Below, piece after piece: positions 46,824-57,880 of a stretch of 64,000 nucleotides of DNA (within the stretch, counting starts at the first letter, position 1; each line of letters opens with the position of its first letter). Location of the stretch: NCBI GenBank assembly GCA_023512835.1, contig CM042091.1:44568784-44632783 (forward strand). Reading direction: 5' to 3'. This DNA comes from Taxillus chinensis (Eukaryota; Streptophyta; Magnoliopsida; Santalales; Loranthaceae). The notes under the pieces are model-generated. The model worked only from the letters and a program-made list of their open reading frames with translations, had not been told where the DNA came from and did not search any database. Both the position numbers and the translations under genes were made by a program.

Positions 46824-48573
46824 ACGGCTGCAGCGGCTGAAGAAGAGAACCCTAAACCTAAAACAAGGAGCCTTCACCTCTTTATATAGACAACTCAAAT
46901 CCCAAAATGACGTAGTTTTGATTAAATGAATCTCAGCATCAAAACGACATAGTTTTGATGACAGACTACAACCTTTTTGCAACCACACAGGACAAAACAC
47001 TCATAATTTCACCAAGGTCCTTTAGCAAAAGAGTATCAGAACAACAAAACAAGGGTAATGGAGGCTGCACGTGAGAAAGGCCCTTCTCACGGGCACCTCC
47101 AAATGTCCTAGAATTTTGCCACAAGCCTTAGAACAACATCAGGAAGGCTCCCATGCAAAAATATCACTGCACGTGAAAAGTCATTCTCGCGTGCATTCTC
47201 ACGGGCACTCCCTATTGGGCTCAAACTTTGCCTCTTGCTTGCTTATCAACATACAAGATGATTTAGCCAAAGTGTGTAGAAATAAAACTCCCTAAAACCC
47301 AACAATTTCCACCCAAAAAGGCAAAACTGAGACTACCTCCTCACATCCCAAAATACGAGTTATTACAATGAGTCCCGTTCTTACATGGTCTGTTTTTTTA
47401 CCTGTTGCAGTATTTTGTATTTTGTATTTTATGCAGTGTGCTTTTTCTTTTATTTCTTTAATCGTATTTTGTTTTTCTTGGATTCCAAATCCTATTTTTA
47501 CCTTATGGCCTTAGGATTGAATGTTAGTTTTTGGCCATCTATGTAATTTTGGGTTTTGTAACCCAATGTTTGTAATTTGTAAAATCAAGTATAGTGAAAA
47601 AAAGAGAGAATAAAAAAAGGAGAGAGCTTTACTTTTGTGGATGTCACTTATCACACACAACACTATAATTTATATTTGTGTAAATCTTGTTGTTTTTAAA
47701 AAATGGGGTTTGTTTTTCTTCAATTTTTTTTCTTTTCCAAAAATAAATAAACAAATAATTTTTAGTCAAAAAAAATGTTCTCCTTTCTTTAAAAAGTTGA
47801 GTTTTCTATAAAAAAAATCAAATTCTTATAGAAAATCAAAAAAATAAAAAATCAATCAACTTTTGAAAAAAAAAAGAAACAAAACAAAAAAATGCTTTCT
47901 CATCAAATTTTTTGAAATGCTTTCATGAACACTTGCTTCCTTTGATTTTTTTTTTCAAATGAATAACTTAGGACTGAACTAGGCTTTTAGGATTGTCCTT
48001 TCTTAAACGCTTTAACTTTTAGGATCTCCTTTAGACTTTTAGGATAATCTGACTTAATTCAATTTTAACAAATAATTTAGAAAAATAAAAAGAGTAGAAA
48101 CTCTAAATTCTTAGGAAAAATCAATTATAGATAAGTGAAATTAAATAAATAAAACAAATTAGAAACCTTTACACTCCTAAGATAGGTACCGAAAGGGCGT
48201 TGCGAGGATGTTAATCCTTCCCCGTGTGTAACAAACTCCCGAACCCAGCTCTGGTGATGTAGATTATTTTAGGTGACCAACTACACCCCAAAAACAGTTG
48301 GCGGCGACTATGTATTTTCATCACCATTCGGGTGAAGGGTGGGGGAACTGCATCCCTAAAAGCGAGTTTTCCCCCGGACGAAATCGGGTGATGACAGCTG
48401 GTGACTCTGCTGGGGACCTTAGAGAGTTAGGCCTAGAATTAGGATTAAGAGGTTTCTTTTTGTTTTTACTCACTTAATTATTCTTTATTTGTTTATTTTG
48501 TTCGCTTAGATCGTTGTTGTATGATAGTTGTGCTTTACACGCTTTGATGCCATGATAGTTATGTTTTAGTCTG

Positions 48574-49405
48574 GGATCTCCAATATTAGCTCGGAAAATT
48601 CACGGATGTACTCTCGCACCGTGCCTTTGTTGGTAAGGCGCCGAAGTTTCGCCCAAGACTCGTCTTCCGCGTTCTAGGGATAGAATTGGGCCTTGATCTC
48701 CCGCTTGAAATCCGGCCAATTGTCGATAATACATAGGCCGCACTCCTTGTCGGCATATCGTCGCCTCTACCACACCATAGCCGAATCGACTAAGTATAGC
48801 GAAGCGGTCTTCATCTTCTTTGCCTCGTCGACAATGTTTAAAGCATCGAAGTACTTCTCCATGGTCCAGAGGAAGTTGTTAACTCTCTTGCATTCCTAGA
48901 CCCACCATAGGTCTTAGGCTTTGGCACGTCGATTTTGGAGGTGGAATGGCCGCCAACACCACCTTGGGTGACCGCCATCTTGCATAGAGACCAATCCGCC
49001 TTGATCTCTTTGATTTCCTCGTGCATCCCCAGGATTTGGGATGTGAGAGTGTCCTTCAGGCTGTCGAACCAAGAGTTCATGTCATCCATGACGGAGTTGA
49101 GAAGCCCTTCCATCCTCCCAAAGCTTTCCTCACCCTCTGAGTCCAGCTTTTCGATGCTTTCAGTGTGCTCCTCGGCCACTTCCATCTGTTCGGCTAATGC
49201 CAACTCCACTTTAGCTAGCCGACTCTCCAGCGGACATGTTTCCCTCGAAATGGACTTGTCTCTCCTCCGTTCCTTAGCGGTTTGCTCCTTCTCGCAGCCT
49301 TCGTGCCCACCAGCACTAATGACAACGGATCCTCCATTTGTCCTTTTTACACCGTCTCGAAGTTTTGATTGTTCCACCGAACTTAGCACCAAACCGGGCT
49401 CTGAT
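48574..49405 (-). pseudogene. G2 gag 5' part
   Basis: The frame 49410-48838 reads the N-terminal gag with a coiled-coil-like, Glu/Lys-rich segment (ESRLAKVELALAEQMEVAEE). It continues in a broken frame to the F junction, where G2 sequence resumes at 43273 with loss of a few bases compared with G1 (near 20240-20250). Confidence 0.8.
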
Positions 49406-49411
49406 ACCACT

Positions 49412-49796
49412 TGTCACGGGGTCATCCTTTATAGCAGCTTAACCCGTGCGGCACCTAGTTCCCACTCATATGAAGGAACGCTAGGTCAACCTAACTCATC
49501 GCATTTGGATCGGAACCCATCGATCCGTTGTAAAGCAATTGTGTAGGGAAGTGCTTAACAGAAAAACAATTGAACGAAGGCAACAAACGATTGTATTGAT
49601 TGCTTGAAAGCTTTACAACATCACTCCCTTACATATAGATGTTAACACTTTTCTGGCTATGTCACCAGGAGACATCATATATGATCGAAATCTAAAATCT
49701 CTACAACTTATTCTATAAGCTACGTTATAACACTTTACAAGGGGGAAACACCCCAAAATAGTCTAAGTATGTTAGGATAAGCCTCGGTCCGTGACA
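49412..49796 (-). repeat. 5' LTR of G2
   Basis: It pairs with 39015-39399 and is followed inward by the tRNA-Met primer site at 49398-49410. Confidence 0.92.
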
Positions 49797-50089
49797 CGTC
49801 ATGCCAGTGGGAGCTCGCCGGTGAAGGAGGGTTGCGTTGCTGGTGGAGGGGGAGGGGGGTTGCGTTGATGGTGGAGGGGGTGGGGTCACGTCGCCAGAAA
49901 ACAAGCTAAAAAAACGAAAACACAAAAAACATATTTTCATTTTTTGACATTTGAGAACAAGTTTTTTCTCAAAACTAAAATGGAAAACAGTTACCAAAGA
50001 AAAAAAAAAGATATTTTCTGCATTTAAAAAAAATGCAAAAAAAAATAAAAAAGTGTTTTCTGCATTTAGTCATTGGAAAATGTTAGGAT

Positions 50090-50843
50090 TTAACGGGTGG
50101 GACAATGCAGACCCGACCCAATACTTTGTTGGGGCAGACAAATCCGGGCCAGAGCGGAGCGGGGCAAAATTGCCGCCCTGTGGTGGCGGTGGGGTGGTAC
50201 CGGGGTAGTATGTATGAATGAAAGACCCAATTGAGCCAAGTTAGGCTCCGCAACCCTAATTATCAAACTCCAGAGCCAAGCCAAGCAAAGCAAGGAGACA
50301 GGGGTAGCGTGAAGTCGACCGACCAGCGAGACCTCGCTGCCTTGGCTTGTGGATGATGACGATGATGTTCCGACGGTAAGTGACTCCATTATCGTACGTT
50401 TCTCTCAATGTTTCAATCCAAACTTGCTGCCTTCAATTGTGCTTACTTCATATTCGGAGCACGCACGCGTGTGTTTGTATGCGAGAGTGTGATTTTTATG
50501 GTTCTTGTTTTTGGATCCTTTCTTTTGAGGTTACTGGTTTCAATTTTTTTTTTTTAAAACTCTCTTGTTTAAAACTTCCGCAGGAGCCAAGTTAATGTTT
50601 TCTGGGGAAACCCATTTTTAGTTGAGCCAAGTTTGGTGAGCAATTTAGATTCAGTGTAGTACAAATGCAATCTATTAATTTTTAGTCACTCAGACTAATG
50701 GAAATGTTGCATACATTTTATTTGTTCTGTGCCGTGGTAGAAGAATTTGATGTAGGTAGGTGGCAGTGGCACCTGCAGCCTAAACGCCGCTTCCCCAACC
50801 CTATCCCTGTTAGCAACAGGAAAAAGAAGAAGAAGAAGAAGCC
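50090..50843 (+). promoter_or_regulatory. mTERF promoter side and probable 5' UTR intron
   Basis: GC-richer sequence ends in GACG|GTAAGTGA at about 50375/50376, a strong donor preceded by ATGATGACGATGATG. T-rich intron-like DNA follows, and several acceptors (for example CACCTGCAG near 50776, TTAGCAACAG near 50819) precede the ATG at 50844. The two splice joins I tested do not place the upstream ATGs in frame with the mTERF ORF, so I read this as a 5' untranslated exon plus intron. Confidence 0.45.
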
Positions 50844-52133
50844 ATGTATGCCCTGAGATTGTTTGCGAAAAAGCAAGTCTTGTGTAATGCTGTTGCTGTT
50901 GTTGTGAGGACAATCACCAAGCCTGACCCCTTCATGGGCTGCCTTGTCTCCCGGTTCCATTCTCTTAAAAAATCTCGATCTGTAACAGGTTGGATTTCAT
51001 TTACTTCTTAGTGTAAATCGCTTAGGTTTTAGTACCCTTTAAGGTACTATTGCAATTCGGTTGCAGGAGGACAGGGACTTGCTAATAAGGCATTTCTTGA
51101 GGGCGGCCCGAAAGAGTTTCTGGTAGATTTAGTGGAGAAGCTACCACATCTGCCAACCCAGAAAAGATGCCTTTTACCAAAATCTCCACCCTCCAATAAA
51201 TCTCTCACTTCTACACACGTCAGGGCGCTGGCTCGAGTAACCGAGATTGGGCCTACTGGGGAGCTCCCACCGAATGTTCTATATCTTCTGGAGTACGGCA
51301 TGGAGCTTGAACAGATTATGCATATTGTACGTTGGTTCCCGCATTTTGCCTACGCCAGTGTAGACAAGAAGCTGCGGCCGTTGGTAGAGTTCCTTCTAGA
51401 ACTTGGGGTGCAAAAGTCAGACATCCCCAGAATCCTGACCAGCTGCCCTCTACTATATGGAGCCAAACCGTCTGAAACTTTAGTACGAAACATGACAGTT
51501 TTGGAAAAATTGGGCATGGACAGCAAAATGTGGGCAAAAGTGATATCCAAATATCCCGGGCTTGTACTTCGTAGCAGAGGCAAGATCGATGCTGCTGTGG
51601 AGTTTCTCTTTCAAATGGGTGTTTCCAAAGCCAATATTGGTAAGGTTTTGAAGCGCTACCCCAACATTATATGCTATAATGTGGAAAACTGCTTACAGCC
51701 TACGGCTGAGTACTTCGAGTCATTAGGAATTGATGTTGCGGGCCTTCTGGTCAGGTCTCCTTCATCGTTTGGGATGAGTATAGAGACCAAATTGAAGCCC
51801 GTGACTGAGTTTTTTTTGGAGAGGGGATTCAGTCTCGGGGATATTAGAACCATGGTTTCGAGATATGGTGATATGTATTGTCTCAGCCTGGCACAGAACT
51901 TGATCCCAAAGTGGAACTTCTTTTTGACGCTGAATTATCCGAGGTTGGAGCTTGTTAGAGTCCCCTTTTATTTCGGGTCCAGTTTGGAGAAGAGGATTAA
52001 GCCAAGGATTGCTGTACTGAAGGGCTGTGGAGTGAGTATGTCCCTGCGTGAAGTTGTAATGTCTACGGATCGTGCCTTTGAAAAGGCTTTGAGAAGGGAA
52101 ATGAAGCCACTGGGAAAAGTGACGAGCGTGTGA
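50844..52133 (+). CDS. mTERF-domain protein, organelle-targeted, two exons
   Basis: Exons are 50844-50988 and 51067-52133 (GT..AG, 78-bp intron), giving 403 aa. mTERF proteins are helical-repeat nucleic-acid binders that control transcription, splicing or ribosome assembly in mitochondria and chloroplasts. The N-terminal ~50 residues (MYALRLFAKKQVL.., many Arg/Val/Ser, almost no acids) look like a transit peptide. From about residue 115 to 365 the protein is a series of ~35-residue mTERF motifs with the Leu-X3-hydrophobic and Pro signature (for example LLELGVQKSDIPRILTSCP, LGIDVAGLLVRSP). No frameshift is seen and the length is usual. The exon 1 start is preferred because it supplies the transit peptide; a frame beginning at 51132 would start at a GTG. 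Which organelle, and which mTERF subgroup, is undecided. Confidence 0.88.
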
Positions 52134-54727
52134 TGCTCGTGCATTTGCAAGACGGGAAATGGGGGTTAGTGCCTAATGTGGGCCCTTCTAGGGGGGAGCT
52201 TAAAGTGAGATCTCACTTCATTGGCTCAGTTTTTTGTTTCAAGGAGGGAGGGGTGTGGAGAAATTTTGCTTCAAGCATTGCTGCATTTAAAAAAAAAAAA
52301 AAAACTTAAATGTCCGCGTGAATATTTATTTCTTAGTACCTATCCAACATTTGCGTTGGCCAGAGTGAAGATGGAATTTGGCACTCTAGTGAATTGGAAG
52401 CGTCATGGCCAGTACAAGCCTCGTAAGCTAGCCGACCAAAGCTTTAAGCTCTGATTAGCACACCATGACTATTTTTAGATTATCACATGATTATTTTTAA
52501 AAATAAAATTATTTTAAAAAATTATGAGTTAAGTTTTATTATTCATAAATAATTTTAAATGTATTGAATTGATTGTTTTTAAAAATAATTTTATTTTAAA
52601 AAATAATATTATCATATCAAATGAATCTTAAAATTTTTAGCTCAGTTCCTGTGGTGAGTTTAATATTTAATAATGATAAAATTAAATTAGAATAATTTTA
52701 TATAAGTTTATTAAATCATAAGTAAATGTTAATTATTATTAAATTATTAACTGATAAATAAATAATATATTAGTTAACAATTGAGTAATAATCACTTTTA
52801 GTAATGTTTGATTTTAATGTAAATTTTATATTATTAATAAATAAATAATCTCTTAATTCTAAGCGAGTTGGGTTCACGACTAATAGTTTCTGTCAAATTT
52901 AATCGAGCAACTGAATTTTTATAGTGTTGTATGCGAGTTCGGATATTAAATAAACTTTTGTGTACTCCTATTTATATAGAATTAATGGTCACACTTCCGC
53001 GCAATATTAAACATGATGGTGTCACTTTACTGTTTAAATATTAATTTTTTATTAAAATTTTTATTTGCAGGCAAAGGTGTGGGTAGTTCCATGTAAAATT
53101 TTACTTTATATTATATTGGCTACAAAAAGAAGTATTGCCATTGGGAGTTCCATGCAATAGTCAAACAAGCATATTCAGAATCAAGAACACGTCGTCGCGT
53201 AGTTATAAAATCTGTAATTACATGTCTGTTTGACACCCGTTGATTTCTGGTTTTTTCTCCTCTTCCCCCTATCCCATCTTTTGGTTTCTCCCTCTCAGTT
53301 GGCAATATCTGCCGGTTAGATTTTAAGGATATGTTTAGTTAGGGTATTTTTCGTTGTTTTCGTTTTTAAATTATAATAATTATTTTTGAGTATAAAAAAT
53401 TAAAAATTAAAAGTAATAAAAATTTATTTTTACTTTTTAAATTATAAAAGATAAAAATAATATTTTATTATTTTAAGTTTTATATTTTTTATATTCAAAA
53501 ATAATTATCACTTTGAAAACTGAAAACAAAAAACAAACAAAATCAACATGCTCTGTTTTTTACATATTAAAATATGTTCACACACAAAATATCAATTTGC
53601 CTTGTCTTTTAATAATTTATTTTTCATAACAAAAAAAACCATTATTATTTGTCCACGCCAAGTTTGGTAAGCGGTGACTCATTAATAATGCTATTGAAAA
53701 ATTGCGTACATTCTGCCCATTTGAGGAATGCATAATCTCATGTATATTTCAAGATAGTGTCATTTATTAATGTTTTAACCGTTTCATCTTTTACCAAGTC
53801 CGATCTTAACCAAATTAGTTAACATTTGTACGAAATAGTGTCATACCAAACTGGTATGATGTAGCAACATTCATTTTTCCTACAGTGACCTCAACATTTG
53901 ACTGACAGAATTATAATGGTTCGTATAAATGGTCTCAAACAATATTACATTATAAAGTGTATAAAACACGTGACAGGCAAGGAATGCTACCAACCAAATT
54001 AAAACCCAAACTAAAAATGTTGAATTGAAATGATTTTATTAAATTGATTTGAAATAATCTAACAAACAGGATGTTGTTCAACCAAACAAATTAAGTTTAA
54101 AATTTTATATTAAAACTTATACAAGTGTTTTTAAATTATATTTTAACTTCTAATTGTTTCGTCTAAAATGTTATTCAATTGGTACTTTTGTTTCGTTAAC
54201 TTTAATAAATAGAAAATGTAATGATAATATATTTTGGTGAATATTTTTTTAATCTTATCTTTTAGGAAACAAAATTTTATTTTCATATTTCATGTCAATA
54301 AATTTATAATTAAATAGATTTTTATATCTTATGTGATATTTTTTTATTATAAAGTTTTAATAATAAATAATGCACCAATACACAAATAAGTTGGTGGGAA
54401 AATATTAAAGTAAATTGATATAACGAATATAATATAATTTTTACTTACAGCAAAGATAATAAATTTAAAAAGTTGACATGTTAAATTTAAATGTTATTTT
54501 TAAAAAAAAGTAATGTTAAATTTTTATCACATAATAAGACAACGTTAATAATATTTGTTAGTAATTAGAAGTTGAGACAATAAATAGGTGTCAAAGACTA
54601 AGTTATTAGTTTTTTCCCACTACAATGGTGATTGAAATTATTATAGCGCACTAAAAAGTCATAATCTTTTTTAAAGTAAGTCTCGTGTAGCATTAACCGT
54701 CTAATAACACTGGACACTAGTTCCTAC
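52134..54727. other. AT-rich intergenic DNA after mTERF
   Basis: The first 150 bp are probably mTERF 3' untranslated sequence. A poly-A run lies near 52288-52305. The rest is AT-rich with short chance frames; none is recognisable. Confidence 0.5.
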
Positions 54728-55127
54728 TGTAAAGACTCGTATTTGGATAGTTTTGAGAGATAGTCATTCTATGAGAATGCAACTATCTGGACGGTAGTGT
54801 AGTCGTTGATGTGAGCATTTTGACTGTACCTAGGCCCGATTCCGAGTCGGGGCCCCGTTTGACCCGATTGTTGACTTTTCAGGATTTATTGGTTGACTTT
54901 GCGTTTGGGCGTTCATGTGGGTGTGATATTATCTGAATAGTGTTGTGCTCATCATTTCGAGCGCTTTGACTGTAATTTGACTCAATTTGGAGTTCGGGAC
55001 CTTGGAGGTCAATTATTGTGTTGGGAGGTCAATTATTGACTAGGTCAGTTATTGGTCAATGACTGGCAGAAATATAAATAGCGGGAAAAAGAAAGAGCTT
55101 TCACTTTACGTTATTATGTTTGTGCGT

Positions 55128-55128
<1 letters not shown>

Positions 55129-55207
<79 letters not shown>

Positions 55208-55209
55208 GC
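55129..55209 (+). repeat. (GA)n then (GAGC)n microsatellite in element A
   Basis: About 68 bp of GA followed by four GAGC-type units, 50-60 bp downstream of the TATA box. Confidence 0.9.
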
Positions 55210-55724
55210 TTGGAGCTTGGTGTCTTGGAGATTTAGAGCTCAAATAATCACTCCAAGTATGTATCCTTGAACTTCTTATCTTGATTCTATCCTTGGTATA
55301 CACGAATTTGTCATGATTTATGAAATTAAGCATGAACCCTAGGTTTTGGGGGAATCCAATTTTGGGTTAGATCTAATGGTTTAACATAAGATCTGTGGTT
55401 AAGAACTATTTTATATCAGTTTTAATATGTGTTTCTGTGATCTGGGGTTGTTTAACTGCATATTCCATGAGGGTTGAGAAGTCAACCATGGAAATCTGGA
55501 TTTAGATCTAGATTTCTGAAAATCTGTAATTTGGTGCGTATTTCTGCTGTTATCTGTGTAATTTAGAGGCGTTCTGGATGCATTTTGAGGTAGATATCGT
55601 AGTCTGTTGCGTAAAATATGTGCTTGTGAACGTCTGGGGGTTGCTCGGTAGAATCCAGACAAAGAACAGGCAAAAACGACGATGAACAGTACCCTGGCGA
55701 ATTACTGGGTCGAACTGACGAAAA

Positions 55725-56020
55725 TCCAAAGTTCTGGGTCGAAGGGTCGAAGATCCAGGGTCGTTGGGTCGAAAGTTTGTAGTTCATAGTTTGAAGGTTC
55801 GTAGTTCGTAGTTCGAAGATTCATGGTTCGTAGACCCGTAGTCTGAAGGTCGAAGCTCGTAGTCCGAAGGTCAAAAATCGAAGACCAGCTTCGAGTCTTC
55901 AAGGCGCGCTGCAGTTTCGCCCTCCACAGCTACGAGTCTTCGAGGCGCGCTACGAGTCGCAGCTCCATCTTCGAGTCTTCGAGGCGCGCTGCAGTTCCGC
56001 GCTACGAGTCGCAGCTCCAA
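55725..56020. repeat. TCGAAG/TTCGTAG tandem words and a GC-rich 50-bp repeat
   Basis: First come 7-8 bp words (GGTCGAAG, GTTCGTA, GTCGAAGG) repeated with drift, then a GC-rich unit containing TTCGAGTCTTCGAGGCGCGCT three times with GCTACGAGTCGCAGCTCC. Element B holds a shorter version of the first block at about 60784-60842. Confidence 0.75.
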
Positions 56021-56525
56021 CAGTGTAACTGAACACTGGACTATTTACATTGTAACCTATACCCATCTACACAATTAAGTAATACTTAAGTTACAATGTA
56101 AATAACGAAATACATCCATTTGGATTCAAAGAAAAATACTAGAAAATTAAATTCTCACTCCTTCAAAATGTGAAAATTGGGATTTAGTGTAAAATCTCGG
56201 AAAAATCCAGTTTTTCATATAGGTGAATTTTTGGAAAATGAGGTTAGACATCTCAGAAAAATCCTCAAAAATTAGATTATCTTAGTTATGATATGGGAAC
56301 CCAATGCCGGGACTTTTTATTTCAAGAAAACAACTCCTATGGGTATCTCCTTTCTTGGTCAAGGAATGATGATCGGTTTGTGAAGACTGGCTTTAGTTAT
56401 AAAGGGAGTATGGTGAACCTTAGTGCCATATTGATGTTAAGATGTTGGTTTGAGGAAATGGGGCTTGACCTCTATGACTTGTTGGGTTCTCACAGTGGAG
56501 CACAGATTGACGCTATGTGGTTGAC

Positions 56526-56657
56526 GGGGCAGGCATATGCGTTGATGGCAGGCTTGTGTGGCACTGTGGCCGGGCATAGTGCGCTGTGGCCGTGGCAGGC
56601 ATATGCGCTGATGGCAGGCCTGTGTGGCATTGTGTCCAGGCATATAGCGCTATGGTA
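56526..56657. repeat. Two tandem units of about 66 bp in element A
   Basis: GGCAGGCATATGCG, TGATGGCAGGC, TGTGTGGCA and GGCATAxxGCGCT recur in order in both units. Confidence 0.8.
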
Positions 56658-57232
56658 GGGATGAGTGTTCTGAGTTGGGATCCTGTTGAGGATCGTGGAC
56701 AAGCTGTCCTGTGTGGGCAAGCTGGGTCCTGATGTTTGTTTGCAGGCTGAGTCCTGATGATTGTGCACACTACACAGTGCACGAGTACACAGAGCATGTA
56801 GTATAGACTTGTATGTTTGCACGATGTGGAGTATTGGGGTTACATACTGAGCTTGTCGCTCACCCCTACTTGTTATTTACCTTTTTTTCAGGTGTGACCC
56901 GAGACTAGTGGAGGATTTTCTTCCAGGAGGACGCTCACTACTCGGATGTATGATACAGTATTATATTCTGTATTATTTTGTGTGATATCTCGGACATGGG
57001 TCTGTGGACAGTTGTATTTGCATATTGTTTGTGATGTGCTGTCTCTACGACTGTTTAACTTATTGTATGCATGATGATATATAGGAAGTACAAGATTACC
57101 CATGACATATGACTGTACGGGGTTGCATATTTGAGACAGCACCCGTGATGTAGTCTCCATTGGTGCTAGTCACCAATCCCTTGACCTTTTGGGTGCGGAC
57201 AAGGGGAAGTTATGTTCCTAGTTCCGGGTACA

Positions 57233-57880
57233 TTCCTTTCCCACGTTTGATATGAAAATAGAGAAGGTAAACCAATTCATGTGGGAATCTTATTCCCCCC
57301 CCCCCCCCCCCCCCCCATAGGGGGAAATTGATTCCCCCCACCCTCTGGTTTAAATGTTCCCTTATCCTTTTTTCTTTTTTTCCCCCTATTTTTTTATCCC
57401 CTACTCTCCCCCGCAACCCCACTTCTCGTCGCCCCCGCCTGCACCCTTCTCCCGTCGCCCCCGCCTGCACTCCTCTCCCCCCGATGGACCCACTATGGCA
57501 TCACAGGAAAGGCAGCAGCCAACACTTCATCAAAACCTCAGCAACGCTTCGCCCCTCGTCACCCAACGACGCTTCATCAAAATCCCAGCGACACTTCGCC
57601 CCAGTCACCTATCACCCCTAGCGACGCTTTGTCAAAACCCACAACTTCAACCTTTGTCCATCTCCTCCCACCGCCACCATCAAATTAGGTTATGATAAAA
57701 TAAAAAATAGAGAATGTGAGGATATTTGTATAATTAACCTAATTCATTACTTTCCATTCCCAAGTGTTCCAAACATAGGAAAGATAATCAAAAAATTCAT
57801 TCCTTTCTCATGTCAATCTTATTCCTTTAATGATTCCATTTCCCCCAATTTTATTCTCGCATACCAAACGAGCCCTCAAT
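57233..57880. mobile_element. MITE-like element with imperfect inverted ends
   Basis: The left end (CCCACGTTTGATATGAAAATAG, about 57240) and the reverse complement of the right end (GGCTCGTTTGGTATGCGAGAATA, about 57850-57875) align over CGTTTGxTATG. The interior holds a C homopolymer at 57295-57316 and a pyrimidine-rich C-rich core (57380-57680) whose short frames are composition only. It abuts element A. The superfamily was not decided. Confidence 0.45.
57295..57316 (+). repeat. Poly-C tract (22 C)
   Basis: An uninterrupted C run inside the MITE-like element; its length is uncertain in any assembly. Confidence 0.9.

Larger units (their letters stand above)
45548..47367 (-). mobile_element. 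Solo LTR E, nested in LTR F
   Basis: The ends are TGTCACGCCCC and GTTATTACA, flanked by exact 5-bp duplications ATGAG (45543-45547 and 47368-47372), which shows an intact solo LTR of 1820 bp. On the minus strand the TATA box (CTATATAAAGAGG) is at about 46881-46893, followed by a telo-box-like stretch and a (GA)n tract at 46757-46822. The block AGCTCAGTAGGGATCAAGTC is shared with D. Confidence 0.9.
43274..48573 (+). mobile_element. Truncated Tat/Ogre-like LTR retrotransposon F
   Basis: A long LTR starts TGTTGGACCCC at 43274 and ends GGGTGATGACA at 48396. Two bases later comes a primer site, TGGTGACTCTGCTGGGGA (48399-48416), of the type I associate with Tat/Ogre elements (tRNA-Arg, from memory). 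About 157 bp of internal sequence follow before an abrupt return to G2 gag. Without nested E the LTR is about 3.3 kb, in the size range of Tat/Ogre LTRs. A TATA box (CTATATAATC, about 44290-44302) follows a telo-box-like AAACCCTAAA (44271-44280). Short frames in the LTR (for example 44059-44349) are not genes. The second LTR and coding region are gone. Confidence 0.75.
39015..49796 (-). mobile_element. Chromovirus G2, interrupted by LTR F
   Basis: The LTRs are 39015-39399 and 49412-49796 with TGTCACGG..CGTGACA ends, the same family as G1. Flanks are CATC left and CGTC right, an imperfect 4-bp duplication that fits the TCAA of G1. The primer site (plus GCTCTGATACCAC, 49398-49410) is a perfect tRNA-iMet match in reverse complement. 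The polypurine tract is opposite TTCTCCCCCACCC at 39400-39412. Gag is cut at 43273/48574 by F. Its coding is less damaged than that of G1 and includes a 530-codon frame. Confidence 0.92.
38771..50000. mobile_element. TIR/foldback-type DNA transposon carrying the G2 nest
   Basis: The left arm (38771-38904: TGTTTGGCACC, then TGAAAACGTTTTTTGGTGTTT-like sequence, GTTTTCCTTTTTTG and CGCTGGAGGTGACAC) resembles the reverse complement of the right arm (about 49868-50000: TTTGGTAACTG.., TGAAAATATGTTTTTTGTGTTT-like sequence, GTTTTCGTTTTTTT and TGGCGACGTGACCCC). Between the arms lies a short GC-rich core now split by G2 (CGGTGGGAGCTCGC left, CAGTGGGAGCTCGCC right). Without G2 it would be about 0.45 kb, a MITE-sized element. 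No target duplication was resolved. Confidence 0.5.
54728..57232 (+). mobile_element. Solo-LTR-like element A
   Basis: It starts TGTAAAGACTCGTATTTGG, matching the reverse complement of the C and D right ends. The probable right end is GGGTACA at 57232. Order on the plus strand: U3, TATA box (ATATAAATAGC, about 55072-55082), a long (GA)n tract at 55129-55196 grading into GAGC repeats, then transcript-like sequence that aligns with B (for example AACTTCTTATCTTGATTCTAT and GTGTGACCCGAGACTAGTG in both). Tandem repeats lie at 55725-56020 and 56526-56657. TTCCT occurs close to both ends (54721-54725 and 57233-57237) but not exactly abutting, so the duplication is uncertain. Confidence 0.65.

Noticed and set aside
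46644..47000. A 118-codon minus frame with a long Arg-Glu repeat
   Set aside because: It is a translation of the (GA)n microsatellite in solo LTR E.
51132..52133. The mTERF coding region as a single-exon gene starting at 51132
   Set aside because: The codon there is GTG. An upstream exon with exact splice sites joins in frame and supplies a transit peptide.
56293..56822. A 121-codon plus frame and Cys/His-rich minus frames
   Set aside because: They follow from the tandem repeat in element A; the repeated CAYALMAGLCG-type words mirror the 66-bp unit.
57328..57695. Two overlapping plus-strand frames of ~100 codons rich in Pro and Ser
   Set aside because: They are explained by the C-rich core of the MITE-like element; they have no domain and no codon structure.
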